Source: Arthrobacter pascens
GTDB taxonomy: Bacteria > Actinomycetota > Actinomycetes > Actinomycetales > Micrococcaceae
Length of the DNA stretch: 64,000 nt
Direction of reading: 5' to 3'
Assembly: GCF_017052465.1 (NCBI RefSeq)
Contig: NZ_JAFHKT010000145.1
Location: 186,001-250,000 of the forward strand
The position numbers and the translations under genes were made by a program. The notes beneath the pieces were generated by a model. The model saw only the letters and a program-made list of their open reading frames with translations, was not told the origin of the DNA and searched no databases. The stretch's first letter is position 1. Each line of letters starts with the position of its first letter. This document shows positions 36,736 through 47,309 of this stretch, piece by piece.

Positions 36736-37200
36736 CTACGGGTTCTGGCCGGCGCCTTCATCGTGGGCTCCGTCCGAATGCGCGGCCTCCCATTCCGCCT
36801 GTTCCCGGGCCCTTTGCGCGGCTTCCCTGTCGAGCCGGATGCCGGTCCGGATCCCGTACCACCAGGCCAGGGCAAACAACGCGCCCACGAGGAACATCAT
36901 CGGCTCCACGAAACCGGCGAGGATGAGCACCAGCTGCAGCAGCCAGCCGAGGCCGACGCCCCACGGTTTGGACAGGACGGCGCAGGCCAGCACCAAAACC
37001 ACGCTCAGCCCGATGCCCACGGACAGAATCAGCACCGGGGACAGCTCGCTGCGGCGCAGTCCGAACACGGCCAGCGTGGCGAAGAAGGCCACGAAGCCTT
37101 CCAGCAGCAGCACGGTGGACGCGAACATCACCTTGGTGGACCGGCGCTTCTTCGGCATGCCCGGCCGCCATTCCCGCTGGGCTTTCGTCAGCTTCGCCAC
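36736..37200 (-). CDS. DUF4233 membrane protein
   Basis: A 154-residue protein with four hydrophobic helices between a basic N-terminus (KAQREWRPGMPKKRR) and a charged C-terminal tail. It matches DUF4233, which is found next to folC in Actinobacteria. Function is unknown. The GTG start lies 3 bp after the folC stop, so it is translated from the folC transcript, and ndk follows. Confidence 0.9.
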   Translation of the reverse strand: MAKLTKAQREWRPGMPKKRRSTKVMFASTVLLLEGFVAFFATLAVFGLRRSELSPVLILSVGIGLSVVLVLACAVLSKPWGVGLGWLLQLVLILAGFVEPMMFLVGALFALAWWYGIRTGIRLDREAAQRAREQAEWEAAHSDGAHDEGAGQNP

Positions 37201-37203
37201 GGG

Positions 37204-38565
37204 TCAGGCCTCCGTTTTTCCAAGCAGGATGCGGGCATCCGCCACCAGCGTGATGGAACCCGTCACCAGCACGCCGCCGGCCAGGTCCTCGTTGGCCTCC
37301 GCCCGTTCCACGGCCCACTCGAGGGCGTCGTCCAGTTTCTCGGCGATGTGGATGTTCTCCTCGCCAAAACCGAGGTCGACGGCGAGCTCCGCCAGTTCCG
37401 CGGCGGGGACCGCCCGCGGCGAGTTCGACTGGGTGAAGCAGAATTCCTCGGCAAGGCCGCCGAGGGACTCCTTGAGCTGGCGGAGAATCTCCTCGGCGTC
37501 CTTTTCCTTGAGGACACCGACCACCACGACGATCTTGCTGAAGCTGAAGGCTTCCTCGATGGCTTCGGCCGAAACGCGGATGCCCTCCGGGTTGTGCGCA
37601 GCGTCCACGATGATGGTGGGCGCGGTGCGGAGCACCTCGAGGCGGCCCGGCGAGGTAACCGTGGCGAAGGCCTCCTGCAGCACCTCGGCGGACAGCTCCT
37701 TTTCGCCGCCCCCAAGGAATGCTTCCAGGGCGGCCACGGCGACGGCCGCGTTCTCGGCCTGGTGCGATCCGTGCAGCGGAACCATGAGGTCCTGGTAGCG
37801 CCCGGCGATGCCCTGGACGGTCACTACCTGTCCGCCCACGGCCACCTGACGGGATTCGACGCCGAATTCCACGCCTTCGAACTTAAAAGGCACCTGGACT
37901 TCGCGGGCTTTCTCCAGCAGCACCTGTGCGGCGTCCACCGGCTGGGCCGCGCTGATGAGGAAGCCGCCGGGCTTGATGATGCCGGCCTTCTCACGGGCGA
38001 TGTCCTCCGTGGTGTCGCCCAGCAGGTCCGTGTGGTCCAGCGAAATGGGGGTCACCACGGACACCTGGCCGTCGCCCACATTGGTGGCATCGGTGATGCC
38101 GCCGAGCCCCACCTCCATGATCGCCACGTTCACCGGCTGGTCGGCGAAGACGGCGAAGGCAAGGATGGTCAGGCATTCGAAGTACGTGAGCCGCGGCTGG
38201 CCCTCGGCAGTGAGTTCGTCGTCCACGATCTGCAGGTAGGGCCGGATCTCGTCCCAGATGCGCACGAACGTCTCGTCGGACACCGGGGCCCCGTCCAGGC
38301 TGATCCGTTCCGTGACCTTGGACAGGTGCGGGCTGGTGTAGCGGCCGGTGCTGAGGCCGTGGGCGCGCAGGCCGGCCTCGATCATCCGGGCCGTGGAGGT
38401 TTTTCCGTTGGTGCCGGTGATGTGGATGATCGGGAAGGCCTTGTTCGGCTCCCCCAGCACATCCATGGCGCGGAACAGCGGCGCGAGGCGGGGTTCCATC
38501 TTGTTTTCCGGCGCCCGGCCCAGCAGCTCGGCGTAGACGCTCTCCACGGAAAATTCGTCAGTCAT
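37204..38565 (-). CDS. folC: bifunctional folylpolyglutamate synthase / dihydrofolate synthase
   Basis: A 453-residue Mur-ligase-fold enzyme that makes dihydrofolate and adds glutamates to folates. The P-loop is ITGTNGKTSTARM, followed by YTSPHLSKVTERI, EVGLGGITDATNV and ISLDHTDLLGDT, then VDAAHNPEGI in the C-terminal domain. Its polyglutamylated folate products are the substrates of MetF and MetE. It starts 5 bp after the ileS stop, so ileS-folC-DUF4233-ndk form a likely operon. Confidence 0.95.
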   Translation of the reverse strand: MTDEFSVESVYAELLGRAPENKMEPRLAPLFRAMDVLGEPNKAFPIIHITGTNGKTSTARMIEAGLRAHGLSTGRYTSPHLSKVTERISLDGAPVSDETFVRIWDEIRPYLQIVDDELTAEGQPRLTYFECLTILAFAVFADQPVNVAIMEVGLGGITDATNVGDGQVSVVTPISLDHTDLLGDTTEDIAREKAGIIKPGGFLISAAQPVDAAQVLLEKAREVQVPFKFEGVEFGVESRQVAVGGQVVTVQGIAGRYQDLMVPLHGSHQAENAAVAVAALEAFLGGGEKELSAEVLQEAFATVTSPGRLEVLRTAPTIIVDAAHNPEGIRVSAEAIEEAFSFSKIVVVVGVLKEKDAEEILRQLKESLGGLAEEFCFTQSNSPRAVPAAELAELAVDLGFGEENIHIAEKLDDALEWAVERAEANEDLAGGVLVTGSITLVADARILLGKTEA

Positions 38566-38570
38566 ATGTT

Positions 38571-41500
38571 TCAGGCCTCTACTTTTTCGACGGCGATCTG
38601 CAGCTCTGTGTCATCCCCGTTGGAGTGCAAGCCCAGTTCCACCGTGAGCGTTTCGGTCACCACGAGGTTTTCGTGTGCCTTGAGGGCGTCGACAAGGTTC
38701 AGAGGCGCGGAGATCGTGGTCCGGATCCGGTCGCTCACGTTGAGTCCGGCGTCCTTGCGTGCCTGCTGGATGGAGCGGACCATGTCCCGCGCCAGTCCTT
38801 CGGCCTCGAGCTCGGGCGTCACCTCGGTGTTCAGGACCACAAAACCGCCGGTGGGCAGTACTGCGGCAGCAGAAGACGCCGTTGCTGAACCGCCCTCGGA
38901 CTCGGCCACCACGGTCTCGAGTGTGTATTCCTGCGGCTCCAGCTCGAGCCCGCCGGCGGTCACCACTCCGGCGTCAGAAACTGACCAGTCACCGGACTTG
39001 GAGCCCTTGATGGCGAGCTGGACGTTCTTGCCCAGCCGCGGGCCCGCGGCGCGGGCGTTGACCACGAGTTTCTGTTCGATGCCGAACTCCTCCGGGGAGG
39101 CGCTGGCGGCGTCCAGGAGGCGCACGGAGCGCAGGTTGAGTTCATCGGCGACGACGGCGGCGAACCCTTCCAGCGCATCCGCGCCGGGTGCCACGACAGT
39201 GAGTTCCTGCAGCGGCAGGCGCACGCGCAGGTTCGCTGCCTTGCGTAGGGACGACCCGGTAGAACAGATCTGCTGCACGCGGTCCATCGCCTGCACGAGC
39301 GCAGGGTTGGCCGGGAACAGGTCAGCCTCTGGCCAGTCGGCCAGGTGCACGGAGCGTCCGCCCGTCAGGCCGCGCCAGATCTCCTCGGACACCAGCGGCA
39401 GCAGCGACGCCGCCACGCGGGAGACGGTCTCGAGCGCGGTGTAGAGCGCGTCGAAGGCCTCAGCGTTCTCGTCGAAGAAGCGCTGGCGGCTGCGGCGCAC
39501 GTACCAGTTGGTGAGCATATCCAGGTAGCTGCGCAGTTCGTCGCAGGCGCCGGAGATGTCGTAGCTGTCCAGCTGGGCGGTCATGTTGCGGACCAGGTCC
39601 CCGGTGTTGGCCATGAGGTACTGGTCCAGCGTGTCCGCGTAGCCGTCGTAGCGCAGCTTCGCATCGTAACCCTGTCCGCCGTTTGCGGCGTTCGTGTACA
39701 GCGTGAAGAAGCTGTACACGTTCCACAGCGGCAGGATGACCTGGCGCACGCCGTCGCGGATGCCCTGCTCGGTGACCACAAGGTTGCCGCCGCGCAGGAT
39801 GGGGCTGGACATCAGGAACCAGCGCATGGCGTCGGAGCCGTCGCGGTCCAGGACCTCGGAAACGTCCGGGTAGTTGCGCAGGCTCTTGGACATCTTCTGC
39901 CCGTCCGAACCCAGCACGATGCCGTGGCTGATCACGTTGCGGAAGGCCGGCCGGTCGAACAGCGCCGTGGACAGGATGTGCAGCATGTAGAACCAGCCGC
40001 GGGTCTGCCCGATGTACTCCACGATGAAGTCCGCCGGGTTGTGGGTGTCGAACCACGCTTCGTTCTGGAACGGGTAGTGGACCTGGCCGTAGGGCATGGA
40101 GCCGGAGTCGAACCAGACGTCCAGCACGTCCTCCACGCGGCGCATGACGGACTGGCCCTCTTCCGGAGTGCGGGGGTCGTCCGGGTTGGGGCGGGTCAGT
40201 TCGTCGATGAAGGGCCGGTGCAGGTCGATCTGGCCGTCGTTGTTCAGCGGCAGGCGGCCGAAGTCGGCCTCGATCTCGGCAAGCGAGCCGTAGACGTCGG
40301 TCCGCGGGTACTCGGGGTCCGTGGACTGCCAGACAGGGATGGGGCTGCCCCAGTAGCGGTTGCGGCTGATGGACCAGTCGCGGGCGTTGGCGAGCCACTT
40401 GCCGAACTGGCCGTCCTTGACGTTCCCGGGGATCCAGTTGATCTCCTGGTTCAGCTCGGACATGCGGTCCCGGAACTTGGTGACCTCAACGTACCAGGAG
40501 GAGACGGCGCGGTAGATCAGCGGGTTGCGGCAGCGCCAGCAGTGCGGGTAGCTGTGCTCGTAGCTGGCCTGGCGGACCATGCGCCCCTGGGCGCGCAGCA
40601 CCTGCGTGATGGGCTTGTTGGCCTCGAACACCTGCAGGCCGACGATGTCGTGCAGGTCGCCGTGGGCGAACAGGTGCAGGAACTTGGCGCCTTCGTCCAC
40701 GGACAGGATGACTGGGATGCCGGCTTCCTCGCAGACCTTCTGGTCGTCCTCACCGTAGGCGGGTGCCTGGTGGACGATGCCCGTTCCGTCGGTGGTGGTG
40801 ACATAGTCGGCCACGAGGAACTGCCAGGCGTTCTCGGTGCCGAACTTCTCGGTGTCGCTGAAGTCGTGCCACAGCGGCTCGTAGCGGAGTCCTGCAAGCT
40901 CGGCGCCGGTATGTGTGGACGTGACGGCGGCGGCCGCGGCAGCAGCGCCAGCGGCACCATCACCGTACCCCAGGTCCTTCGCGTAGGTGCCCAGCAGGTC
41001 TGCGGCGAGCAGGAAGCTGCCCGTAACGGGTGCGTCCGCAGAGGCGGCCTTGACGCCGTTCGGCCCGGCGGGCAGCACCGCGTAGGTGATGTCAGGCCCG
41101 ACGGCGAGCGCCAGGTTGGTGGGCAGGGTCCAAGGGGTGGTGGTCCAGGCGAGCGCCTGCACGCCGGCCAGCTGCCGGGAGAGTTCCGACTTCCCCGCCG
41201 TGATGGGGAACGTCACCGTGACGGTCTGGTCCTGGCGGTTCTTGTAAACGTCGTCGTCCATGCGCAGCTCGTGGTTGGACAGCGGCGTCTCGTCCTTCCA
41301 GCAGTAGGGCAGCACGCGGTAGCCGTTGTACGTCAGGCCCTTCTCGTGCAGCTGCTTGAAGGCCCACAGCACCGACTCCATGTACTCGACGTTGAGCGTC
41401 TTGTAGTCGTTGTCGAAGTCCACCCAGCGGGCCTGGCGGGTGACGTATGCCCGCCATTCGTTGGCGTACTTCATGACCGATGCCCGGCAGGCGTCGTTGA

Positions 41501-41912
41501 ACTTGTCGATGCCCATGGCCTCGATCTGGGTCTTGTCCGTCATGCCCAGCTGCTTCATGGCTTCCAGCTCGGCAGGCAGCCCATGGGTGTCCCAGCCGAA
41601 GCGGCGCTCAACGCGCTTGCCGCGCTGGGTCTGGTAGCGGCCCACCAGGTCCTTGGCGTAGCCGGTCAGCAGGTGTCCGTAGTGCGGCAGGCCGTTGGCG
41701 AAGGGAGGGCCGTCGTAGAAGACGAACTCGTTGCTGCCTGGGGCGCCGCCGGGCAGGTCCGCGCTGCGCTGGTCAATGCTCGCCTGGAAGGTGCCGTCCT
41801 CGTCCCAGTACTTGAGGATCCGCTCCTCAATCTCCGGAAACTTCACGGAGGTGGATACGCCGGAGGTGTTGGCGCCCGGCGCTGCGGCAGAGGCCTTGGG
41901 GTAATAGGTCAT
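38571..41912 (-). CDS. ileS: isoleucyl-tRNA synthetase
   Basis: A 1113-residue class I synthetase. The HIGH motif is HYGH in [15 protein letters not shown] and the KMSKS motif is [20 protein letters not shown] and the editing domain are present. The length and the long C-terminal region fit the eukaryote-like IleRS2 type, which is less sensitive to mupirocin; that class call is inference. ATG at 41912 has AGGAT upstream; the frame extends to 41951. Expression is controlled by the T-box leader upstream. Confidence 0.96.
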   Translation of the reverse strand: MTYYPKASAAAPGANTSGVSTSVKFPEIEERILKYWDEDGTFQASIDQRSADLPGGAPGSNEFVFYDGPPFANGLPHYGHLLTGYAKDLVGRYQTQRGKRVERRFGWDTHGLPAELEAMKQLGMTDKTQIEAMGIDKFNDACRASVMKYANEWRAYVTRQARWVDFDNDYKTLNVEYMESVLWAFKQLHEKGLTYNGYRVLPYCWKDETPLSNHELRMDDDVYKNRQDQTVTVTFPITAGKSELSRQLAGVQALAWTTTPWTLPTNLALAVGPDITYAVLPAGPNGVKAASADAPVTGSFLLAADLLGTYAKDLGYGDGAAGAAAAAAAVTSTHTGAELAGLRYEPLWHDFSDTEKFGTENAWQFLVADYVTTTDGTGIVHQAPAYGEDDQKVCEEAGIPVILSVDEGAKFLHLFAHGDLHDIVGLQVFEANKPITQVLRAQGRMVRQASYEHSYPHCWRCRNPLIYRAVSSWYVEVTKFRDRMSELNQEINWIPGNVKDGQFGKWLANARDWSISRNRYWGSPIPVWQSTDPEYPRTDVYGSLAEIEADFGRLPLNNDGQIDLHRPFIDELTRPNPDDPRTPEEGQSVMRRVEDVLDVWFDSGSMPYGQVHYPFQNEAWFDTHNPADFIVEYIGQTRGWFYMLHILSTALFDRPAFRNVISHGIVLGSDGQKMSKSLRNYPDVSEVLDRDGSDAMRWFLMSSPILRGGNLVVTEQGIRDGVRQVILPLWNVYSFFTLYTNAANGGQGYDAKLRYDGYADTLDQYLMANTGDLVRNMTAQLDSYDISGACDELRSYLDMLTNWYVRRSRQRFFDENAEAFDALYTALETVSRVAASLLPLVSEEIWRGLTGGRSVHLADWPEADLFPANPALVQAMDRVQQICSTGSSLRKAANLRVRLPLQELTVVAPGADALEGFAAVVADELNLRSVRLLDAASASPEEFGIEQKLVVNARAAGPRLGKNVQLAIKGSKSGDWSVSDAGVVTAGGLELEPQEYTLETVVAESEGGSATASSAAAVLPTGGFVVLNTEVTPELEAEGLARDMVRSIQQARKDAGLNVSDRIRTTISAPLNLVDALKAHENLVVTETLTVELGLHSNGDDTELQIAVEKVEA

Positions 41913-41959
41913 CTCGACATCCTGGGTTGAGCTGGTGAACAAGTGGATCATTCAGGATG

Positions 41960-42182
41960 CGAGGACGGCCCGTGCACTGCTGGCCGGCTTTCGCCGTTCA
42001 ACGCACCGGTACCGCGGTACCACCTCACTTACCGGGACTGGAACCGCCCCGGGGGGCTGCTCCGGCTCCGGCCGCTCATTACTGCTGTGACGGGCTTACC
42101 CGTCCGGTTCTACTGGCCCTGCACGCCGAAGGCGCGCCGGGCGTTCTTCCGGAAGCTCGCCGGTGATGGCCGGGTCAAAGCT
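41960..42182 (-). ncRNA. ileS T-box riboswitch, actinobacterial translational type
   Basis: On the minus strand the T-box core GUGGUACCGCGG (42012-42023) is unmistakable. Upstream, a short stem I carries the Ile specifier AUC at 42165-42167 in the context GGCCAUCACCGG, followed by GAGCUUCCGGAAGAAC. Stem I is minimal, and no intrinsic terminator with a U-run lies between the T-box and the ileS start, so it fits the ultrashort class that controls translation. Confidence 0.93.
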
Positions 42183-42295
42183 GTTGCCACAAGTCTAGCG
42201 GCTGTGCTCGCGGACTCCCTAACCGGTCAGGGCCGACAGAACGGTCCTCCTGCGCCGATTCCTGCCGCCACCCGATCCTGCCTAGACTCGATGGC

Positions 42296-43414
42296 ATGAC
42301 CGCCTCAGCCCCCGGACCGGCCCGACAGGGCCCCGCCCGCCCGCAACCGGCCGCACCGTCACACGGCGCCGCCTTCGCGTGGCGCGTGCTGGCGGTCGCG
42401 GTCCTGGTGCCGGTGGTTTCCCTGTCGATCTTTCGCGCCGTTCCGGCCCAGTGGCCGACGCCGGTGGTCCAGCTGCTGTCCTTCACCCCATGGCTGGTGG
42501 TCCCGGCCGTCCTGGCACTGGGCCTGGCGCTGGCCGGCCGCCGCGCGTGGGTCACTGCTGTGGCCGCGATCCTGTTGGCCGCCCAGCTGTTCTGGCTCTT
42601 TCCGCTGGACGCCGGCCGCAGCATTGCCGATGCCTCCAGTTCCAGCACCGGGCTCACGGCCATGAACATCAATTCACAGTTCGGTGAAGCGGATGCCGCG
42701 GAGATCGTCCGGCTGGTCCGGGAAAACGGCGTGGAACTGCTCGCGGTGCAGGAACACACGCAGGACTTTGAGGACCGGCTGGCCGCGGAGGGCCTGGGAA
42801 GCCGGCTGCCGCACAGGATCAGCAGCCCCACTGACAACGGCGCCGGCAGCGCAATCTATGCGGCCCACCCGATGGAGCCCGTCGGACTGCTGCCGGATAC
42901 GCCCTTCCAGATGCCGACGGTCCGCCTCACGGTTAATGAGGCCGGCCGCACCACCGTCCTGGAGGTCACGAACGTGCATGCGCTGCCCCCGGTGGACGTC
43001 CGCGTCGCGCAGTGGCGCAGCGACCTCGCGGCGCTGGGACGCCTGGCCGCGCCGGACGGTCCCGTAGCCCAGGGCGGATCAGCTGCACAGAATGGTTCGG
43101 GTGCACTGGACGGATCGGGTGCACGGCCTGCCAACCGCCTGCTGATTGGCGACTTCAACGCCACCTACGACCACTCCGAGTTCCGGGCGGTGCTCGACGG
43201 CGGCCCGGGCCCGAAGTTGGTGGACGTGGGGACCGCGTCCGGCCGGCGGCTGACCCCCACCTGGCCGATGGAAGGCGTGCCCCTGCCGGGCATTGCCATC
43301 GACCATCTCGTCACGAGCCCGCAGATCGCGAGCTCCGGCTATGCGGTGCACCGGGTCCCGGGAACCGACCATGCCGCGATCCTGGCCACCCTGGCGATCC
43401 CGGCAGGTAACTAG
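42296..43414 (+). CDS. membrane-anchored endonuclease/exonuclease/phosphatase family protein
   Basis: A 372-residue protein. Three hydrophobic helices (~residues 28-110) are followed by an EEP domain: MNINSQFGEAD, ELLAVQEHTQDF with the metal-binding Glu, LLIGDFNATYDH with Asp and Asn, and the C-terminal GTDHAAILATL with the catalytic Asp-His. The family hydrolyses phosphodiesters (nucleic acids, lipids, sugars). Residues ~258-280 are a Gly/Ser/Ala-rich insert of imperfect repeats. ATG at 42296 lies just beyond the T-box region on the other strand. Substrate unknown. Confidence 0.86.
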   Translation: MTASAPGPARQGPARPQPAAPSHGAAFAWRVLAVAVLVPVVSLSIFRAVPAQWPTPVVQLLSFTPWLVVPAVLALGLALAGRRAWVTAVAAILLAAQLFWLFPLDAGRSIADASSSSTGLTAMNINSQFGEADAAEIVRLVRENGVELLAVQEHTQDFEDRLAAEGLGSRLPHRISSPTDNGAGSAIYAAHPMEPVGLLPDTPFQMPTVRLTVNEAGRTTVLEVTNVHALPPVDVRVAQWRSDLAALGRLAAPDGPVAQGGSAAQNGSGALDGSGARPANRLLIGDFNATYDHSEFRAVLDGGPGPKLVDVGTASGRRLTPTWPMEGVPLPGIAIDHLVTSPQIASSGYAVHRVPGTDHAAILATLAIPAGN

Positions 43415-43430
43415 GTCCAGCGGCGGTCCG

Positions 43431-44192
43431 TCAGGCCCGCTTGCGGATGATCTTGTGGTTGGCGGCCTGCGCGACGGGCCGGATCACGATCTGGTCCAGG
43501 TTCACATGGTGCGGGGCGCAGACGGCGTAGCGCACCACATCCGCCACGTCCTCTGCTGTCAGCGGCTTTTCCACGCCCTCGTAGACCTTCTGCGCCGCCT
43601 GTTCATCACCCAGCCGCATAAGCGCGAATTCCTCGGTGCGCACCAGCCCCGGCGCCACTTCAATCACGCGGACGTTGTTTTCGGCCTCCTCCAGCCGCAG
43701 GGCGTTGGTCACGGCGTGCTGGGCGAACTTGGCCGCGTTGTAGCCGGCGCCGCCCTCGTAGGCCACGAGCCCGGCCGTGGAGGTCAGGTTCAGGACGGTT
43801 CCCTCGCCGTGCTCCCGCAGCATGGGCAGGAATGCGCGGGTAAGTTTCATGGTGCCAAGGACGTTGACCCGGTACATCCACTCCCAGTCATCCGTCTGCG
43901 CCTGTCCCACGGGATCTGCCCCGCGGGCGCCGCCGGCGATGTTGACCAGGGTGTCGATCCCGCCGCCGGCGGTGACGTCGGCCAGGAGCCTGGCGACGTC
44001 CGCGTCCTCGGCGATGTCGGCAGGAATGGCGACTGCACCCGTCTCTGCCGCCAGGGCGTCCAGCCGCTCCTGGCGCCGGGCAACGGCGTAGACCGTCCAT
44101 CCCTCGGCCCTCAGCGCGCGGACGGTCGCTTCACCAATGCCGGTGCTCGCACCGGTAACTACAGCTGCTTTGTTGCTCGATGCCTCAGTCAT
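43431..44192 (-). CDS. short-chain dehydrogenase/reductase (SDR)
   Basis: A 253-residue classical SDR. The cofactor loop is VVTGASTGIGEATVRAL, the NIAG motif follows, and the active site is YNAAK preceded by the catalytic Ser in NLTSTAGLVAYEGG. Arg37 after the second strand (YAVARRQERL) favours NADPH. The nearest type is the YdfG/serine-3-dehydrogenase-like group of small reductases. Substrate unknown. It lies alone on the minus strand, next to the DUF488 gene. Confidence 0.9.
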   Translation of the reverse strand: MTEASSNKAAVVTGASTGIGEATVRALRAEGWTVYAVARRQERLDALAAETGAVAIPADIAEDADVARLLADVTAGGGIDTLVNIAGGARGADPVGQAQTDDWEWMYRVNVLGTMKLTRAFLPMLREHGEGTVLNLTSTAGLVAYEGGAGYNAAKFAQHAVTNALRLEEAENNVRVIEVAPGLVRTEEFALMRLGDEQAAQKVYEGVEKPLTAEDVADVVRYAVCAPHHVNLDQIVIRPVAQAANHKIIRKRA

Positions 44193-44223
44193 GGCACCAC
44201 CCTAACGGCATTCGGCAAACGTC

Positions 44224-44592
44224 TTAGCCGTGCCGCGACTGCAGGAACTCCAGCAGCACCCGGGCATGGTTCACTTCCGGATCCTTGGCACCGTACAGCA
44301 GGGTCACCTTGCCCTGCCGCGCCGCGAGTTCCAGCAACTGCCCCACGGCCGGGTTCTGTTCCAGCTCCGCTTCATACTGCCCGCGGAAGTCATCGAAACG
44401 CTCCTTCATGTGGCCGAATTCCTGCCTGAGGGGCGGCGACGGCGCGATCTCCTTGAGCCACAGCTCCAGGCCGGCGCGCTCCTTGCTGACCCTGCGCGGC
44501 CACAGCCTGTCCACCAAAACCCGGCAGCCGTCGTCGTCCGCGGGTTCATCATAGATCCGCTTGATCACGAAACGGCCGTGCGCGTTCTCCAT
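44224..44592 (-). CDS. DUF488 family protein
   Basis: A 122-residue protein of the DUF488/YeaO type: IKRIYDEPADDDGCRVLVDRLWPRRVSKERA is at the N-terminus (partly quoted: RVLVDRLWPRRVSKE), with WLKEIAPSPPLRQEFGH and TLLYGAKDPEVNHARVL following. The biochemical role is not known. ATG at 44592 is used; an ATG 3 codons upstream (44601) is possible. The reading frame continues upstream antisense to valS, which I take as fortuitous. Confidence 0.88.
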   Translation of the reverse strand: MENAHGRFVIKRIYDEPADDDGCRVLVDRLWPRRVSKERAGLELWLKEIAPSPPLRQEFGHMKERFDDFRGQYEAELEQNPAVGQLLELAARQGKVTLLYGAKDPEVNHARVLLEFLQSRHG

Positions 44593-44667
44593 ACCGGGCA
44601 TGCTACTGCAGGTGTCACGGACACCGCCGCTGCAAGAACCCGGCAGCGGCCATGAAACAATTGCTCC

Positions 44668-47289
44668 ATGGCTGAAGCAAATCAGGGTACAGACACGCCC
44701 ACCACCGCCCCTATCAACGTTCCGGACAAGCCCGCCCTCGAAGGGCTCGAAGCTGCCCTGACGCAGCGCTGGCTCGAGGAAGGGACTTACAAGTTCAACC
44801 CGGACACCACCCGGGAGCAGGTCTACTCGATCGACACTCCCCCGCCGACTGCATCGGGTTCCCTGCACGTGGGCCACATGTTCTCCTTCACGCAGACGGA
44901 CGTCCAGGCCCGTTTCATGCGCATGACCGGCAAGAACGTCTTCTACCCGATGGGCTGGGATGACAACGGCCTGCCCACGGAGCGCCGCGTCCAGAACTAC
45001 TATGGCGTCCGCTGCGATCCGGCCATCCCCTACAACGCGGATTACCGGCCGCCGGCGCAGCCCGCGAAGAACCAGCGCGATTTCGACGTCGTTTCCCGGC
45101 AGAACTTCATCGACCTGTGCGAGGAGCTCGCCGTCGAGGACGAGAAGGTCTTCGAGAACCTGTTCCAGACGCTCGGCCTGTCCGTCGACTGGGACCTCAC
45201 CTACCGCACCATCGATGACACCTCCCGCGCGGTGTCCCAGCGTGCCTTCCTCGCGAACCTGGCGGCCGGCGACGCCTACATGGCCGAAGCCCCCACCCTG
45301 TGGGACGTGACGTTCCGCACCGCCGTCGCCCAGGCCGAGCTCGAGGACCGCGAAGTGCCGGGCGCGTACTACCGGTACCCGTTCTTCACCGCCGACGGCG
45401 AGAAGATCTTCATCGAGACCACGCGTCCCGAACTGCTCGCCGCCTGCGCCGCGCTCGTGGCCAACCCCGACGACGAGCGCTACCAGCCGCTGTTCGGCAA
45501 GACCGTGAAGTCCCCGCTCTTCGACGTCGAACTGGAAGTCAAGGCCCACCCCCTCGCCAAGGCGGACAAGGGCTCGGGTGTTGCCATGGTCTGCACCTTC
45601 GGCGACCTGACGGACGTCACCTGGTGGCGGGAACTCCAGCTTCCCACGCGTGCCATCGTGGGCCGCGACGGCCGCATCCTCGCCGACACGCCGGACTGGA
45701 TCACCACCGACGCCGGCCGCGAGGCGTACGCAGCCATCGCCGGAAAGACCGTCTTCTCCGCGAAGGAGGCCGTGGTGGAGCTGCTCACCGAGGCCGGCCT
45801 GATGGATGGCGAGCCCAAGAAGATCACCCACCCGGTGAACTTTTTTGAAAAGGGCGACAAGCCTCTCGAGGTTGTCACCTCCCGCCAGTGGTACATCCGC
45901 AACGGCGGCCGCGACGAGGACCGCCGCGGGCGCCTGATTGCCCGCGGCCACGAGATCGAGTTCCACCCGGCCTTCATGCGCTCCCGGTTCGAGAACTGGA
46001 TCGCTGGATTGAACGGTGACTGGCTCGTGTCCCGCCAGCGGTTCTTCGGCGTTCCGATCCCGGTCTGGTACCCGCTGGATGCCCAGGGCAACCCTGACTA
46101 TGACGCGCCCATCCTGCCCTCGGACGAGCAGTTGCCGGTGGACCCGGCCGCGGACGCGGCGCCCGGCTTCGACGAGGCCCAGCGCGACCAGCCCAACGGC
46201 TTCACGGGCGACGCCGACGTGCTGGACACGTGGGCCACGTCCTCCCTGACCCCGCAGATCGTGGGCGGCTGGAGCCGGGACGAGGAGCTGTTCGGCAAGG
46301 TCTATCCGTTCGATCTCCGCCCGCAGGGCCACGACATCATCCGGACGTGGCTGTTCTCCTCCGCAGTGCGTGCGGACGCGCTGCAGGACTGCGCCCCGTG
46401 GAAGCACGCCGCCATTTCCGGCTGGATCCTGGACCCTGACCGCAAGAAGATGTCCAAGTCCAAGGGCAACGTTGTGGTGCCGACCGATGTCCTGAACGAG
46501 TACGGCTCCGACGCCGTACGGTACTGGGCGGCCTCCGCCAAGCTGGGCGCCGATACGGCCTACGAGATCGCGCAGATGAAGATTGGCCGGCGCCTGGCCA
46601 TCAAGCTCCTGAACGCGTCCAAGTTCGTGCTGAACCTCGGAGCCACAGAGAACTCCGTGGTCTCCACCGACCTGTCAGTACTGACCAACCCCCTGGACCG
46701 TGCGCTCCTGGCTCAGCTTTCGGACGTGGTGGCGCAGTCCACCAAGGCGTTCGAGAACTACGACTACGCCCGTGCGCTGCAGATCACCGAGAGCTTCTTC
46801 TGGCAGTTCACGGACGATTATGTGGAGCTCATCAAGGACCGTGCCTACGGTGCCGCTGGCGAAACCGAGCAGGCCTCCGTGCTGGCCGCCCTGGCCACCG
46901 CGCTGGATTCCCTGCTCCGCCTCTTCGCCCCGTTCCTGCCCTTCGCCACGGAGGAAGTATGGAGCTGGTGGCGCACGGGGTCCGTGCACCGGGCCGCGTG
47001 GCCGGCTGCGTTGGAGATCGCCGACGGCGACACCGCCATGCTGGGCACCGTGGGCATTGCCCTGAGCGGCATCCGCAAGGCCAAGTCCGAGGCCAAGGTC
47101 AAGCAGCGCACCGAGGTGCTCACGGCGACGATTACGGCCACCGGCCCGCTCGTGGCCCAGCTCCGGGCCGGCCTCAATGACCTGAAGGCTGCGGCGAACG
47201 CCCAGGACATCGGTCTGGAAACCGGCGACGGCGAACTGACCGTCAGCGACGTGGTGCTGGTTCCGGCCGAGGAGAACGCGCCGGCCTGA
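44668..47289 (+). CDS. valS: valyl-tRNA synthetase
   Basis: An 873-residue class I synthetase that charges tRNA-Val and edits threonine. The HIGH motif is HVGH in SGSLHVGHMFSF, the KMSKS motif is KKMSKSKGNVV; MGWDDNGLPTERR, the editing domain (IFIETTRPELLAACAALVANP, in part) and a C-terminal tRNA-binding region are present. The C-terminal coiled coil typical of E. coli ValRS is very short. ATG at 44668 has a weak ribosome site. No T-box is seen upstream. Transcription ends at a tandem of hairpins. Confidence 0.96.
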   Translation: MAEANQGTDTPTTAPINVPDKPALEGLEAALTQRWLEEGTYKFNPDTTREQVYSIDTPPPTASGSLHVGHMFSFTQTDVQARFMRMTGKNVFYPMGWDDNGLPTERRVQNYYGVRCDPAIPYNADYRPPAQPAKNQRDFDVVSRQNFIDLCEELAVEDEKVFENLFQTLGLSVDWDLTYRTIDDTSRAVSQRAFLANLAAGDAYMAEAPTLWDVTFRTAVAQAELEDREVPGAYYRYPFFTADGEKIFIETTRPELLAACAALVANPDDERYQPLFGKTVKSPLFDVELEVKAHPLAKADKGSGVAMVCTFGDLTDVTWWRELQLPTRAIVGRDGRILADTPDWITTDAGREAYAAIAGKTVFSAKEAVVELLTEAGLMDGEPKKITHPVNFFEKGDKPLEVVTSRQWYIRNGGRDEDRRGRLIARGHEIEFHPAFMRSRFENWIAGLNGDWLVSRQRFFGVPIPVWYPLDAQGNPDYDAPILPSDEQLPVDPAADAAPGFDEAQRDQPNGFTGDADVLDTWATSSLTPQIVGGWSRDEELFGKVYPFDLRPQGHDIIRTWLFSSAVRADALQDCAPWKHAAISGWILDPDRKKMSKSKGNVVVPTDVLNEYGSDAVRYWAASAKLGADTAYEIAQMKIGRRLAIKLLNASKFVLNLGATENSVVSTDLSVLTNPLDRALLAQLSDVVAQSTKAFENYDYARALQITESFFWQFTDDYVELIKDRAYGAAGETEQASVLAALATALDSLLRLFAPFLPFATEEVWSWWRTGSVHRAAWPAALEIADGDTAMLGTVGIALSGIRKAKSEAKVKQRTEVLTATITATGPLVAQLRAGLNDLKAAANAQDIGLETGDGELTVSDVVLVPAEENAPA

Positions 47290-47309
47290 TCAGCATCCGG
47301 ACAGCAGTA

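Noticed and set aside
36616-39444. Very long plus-strand open frame opposite ndk, folC and ileS
   Set aside because: A by-product of high GC at third positions; the minus-strand genes are full length and recognisable, and this frame has no domain.
44593-46407. Long minus-strand open frame antisense to valS, continuous with the DUF488 gene
   Set aside because: It mirrors valS codon bias, has no domain pattern before the DUF488 start, and valS on the other strand is complete with all motifs.
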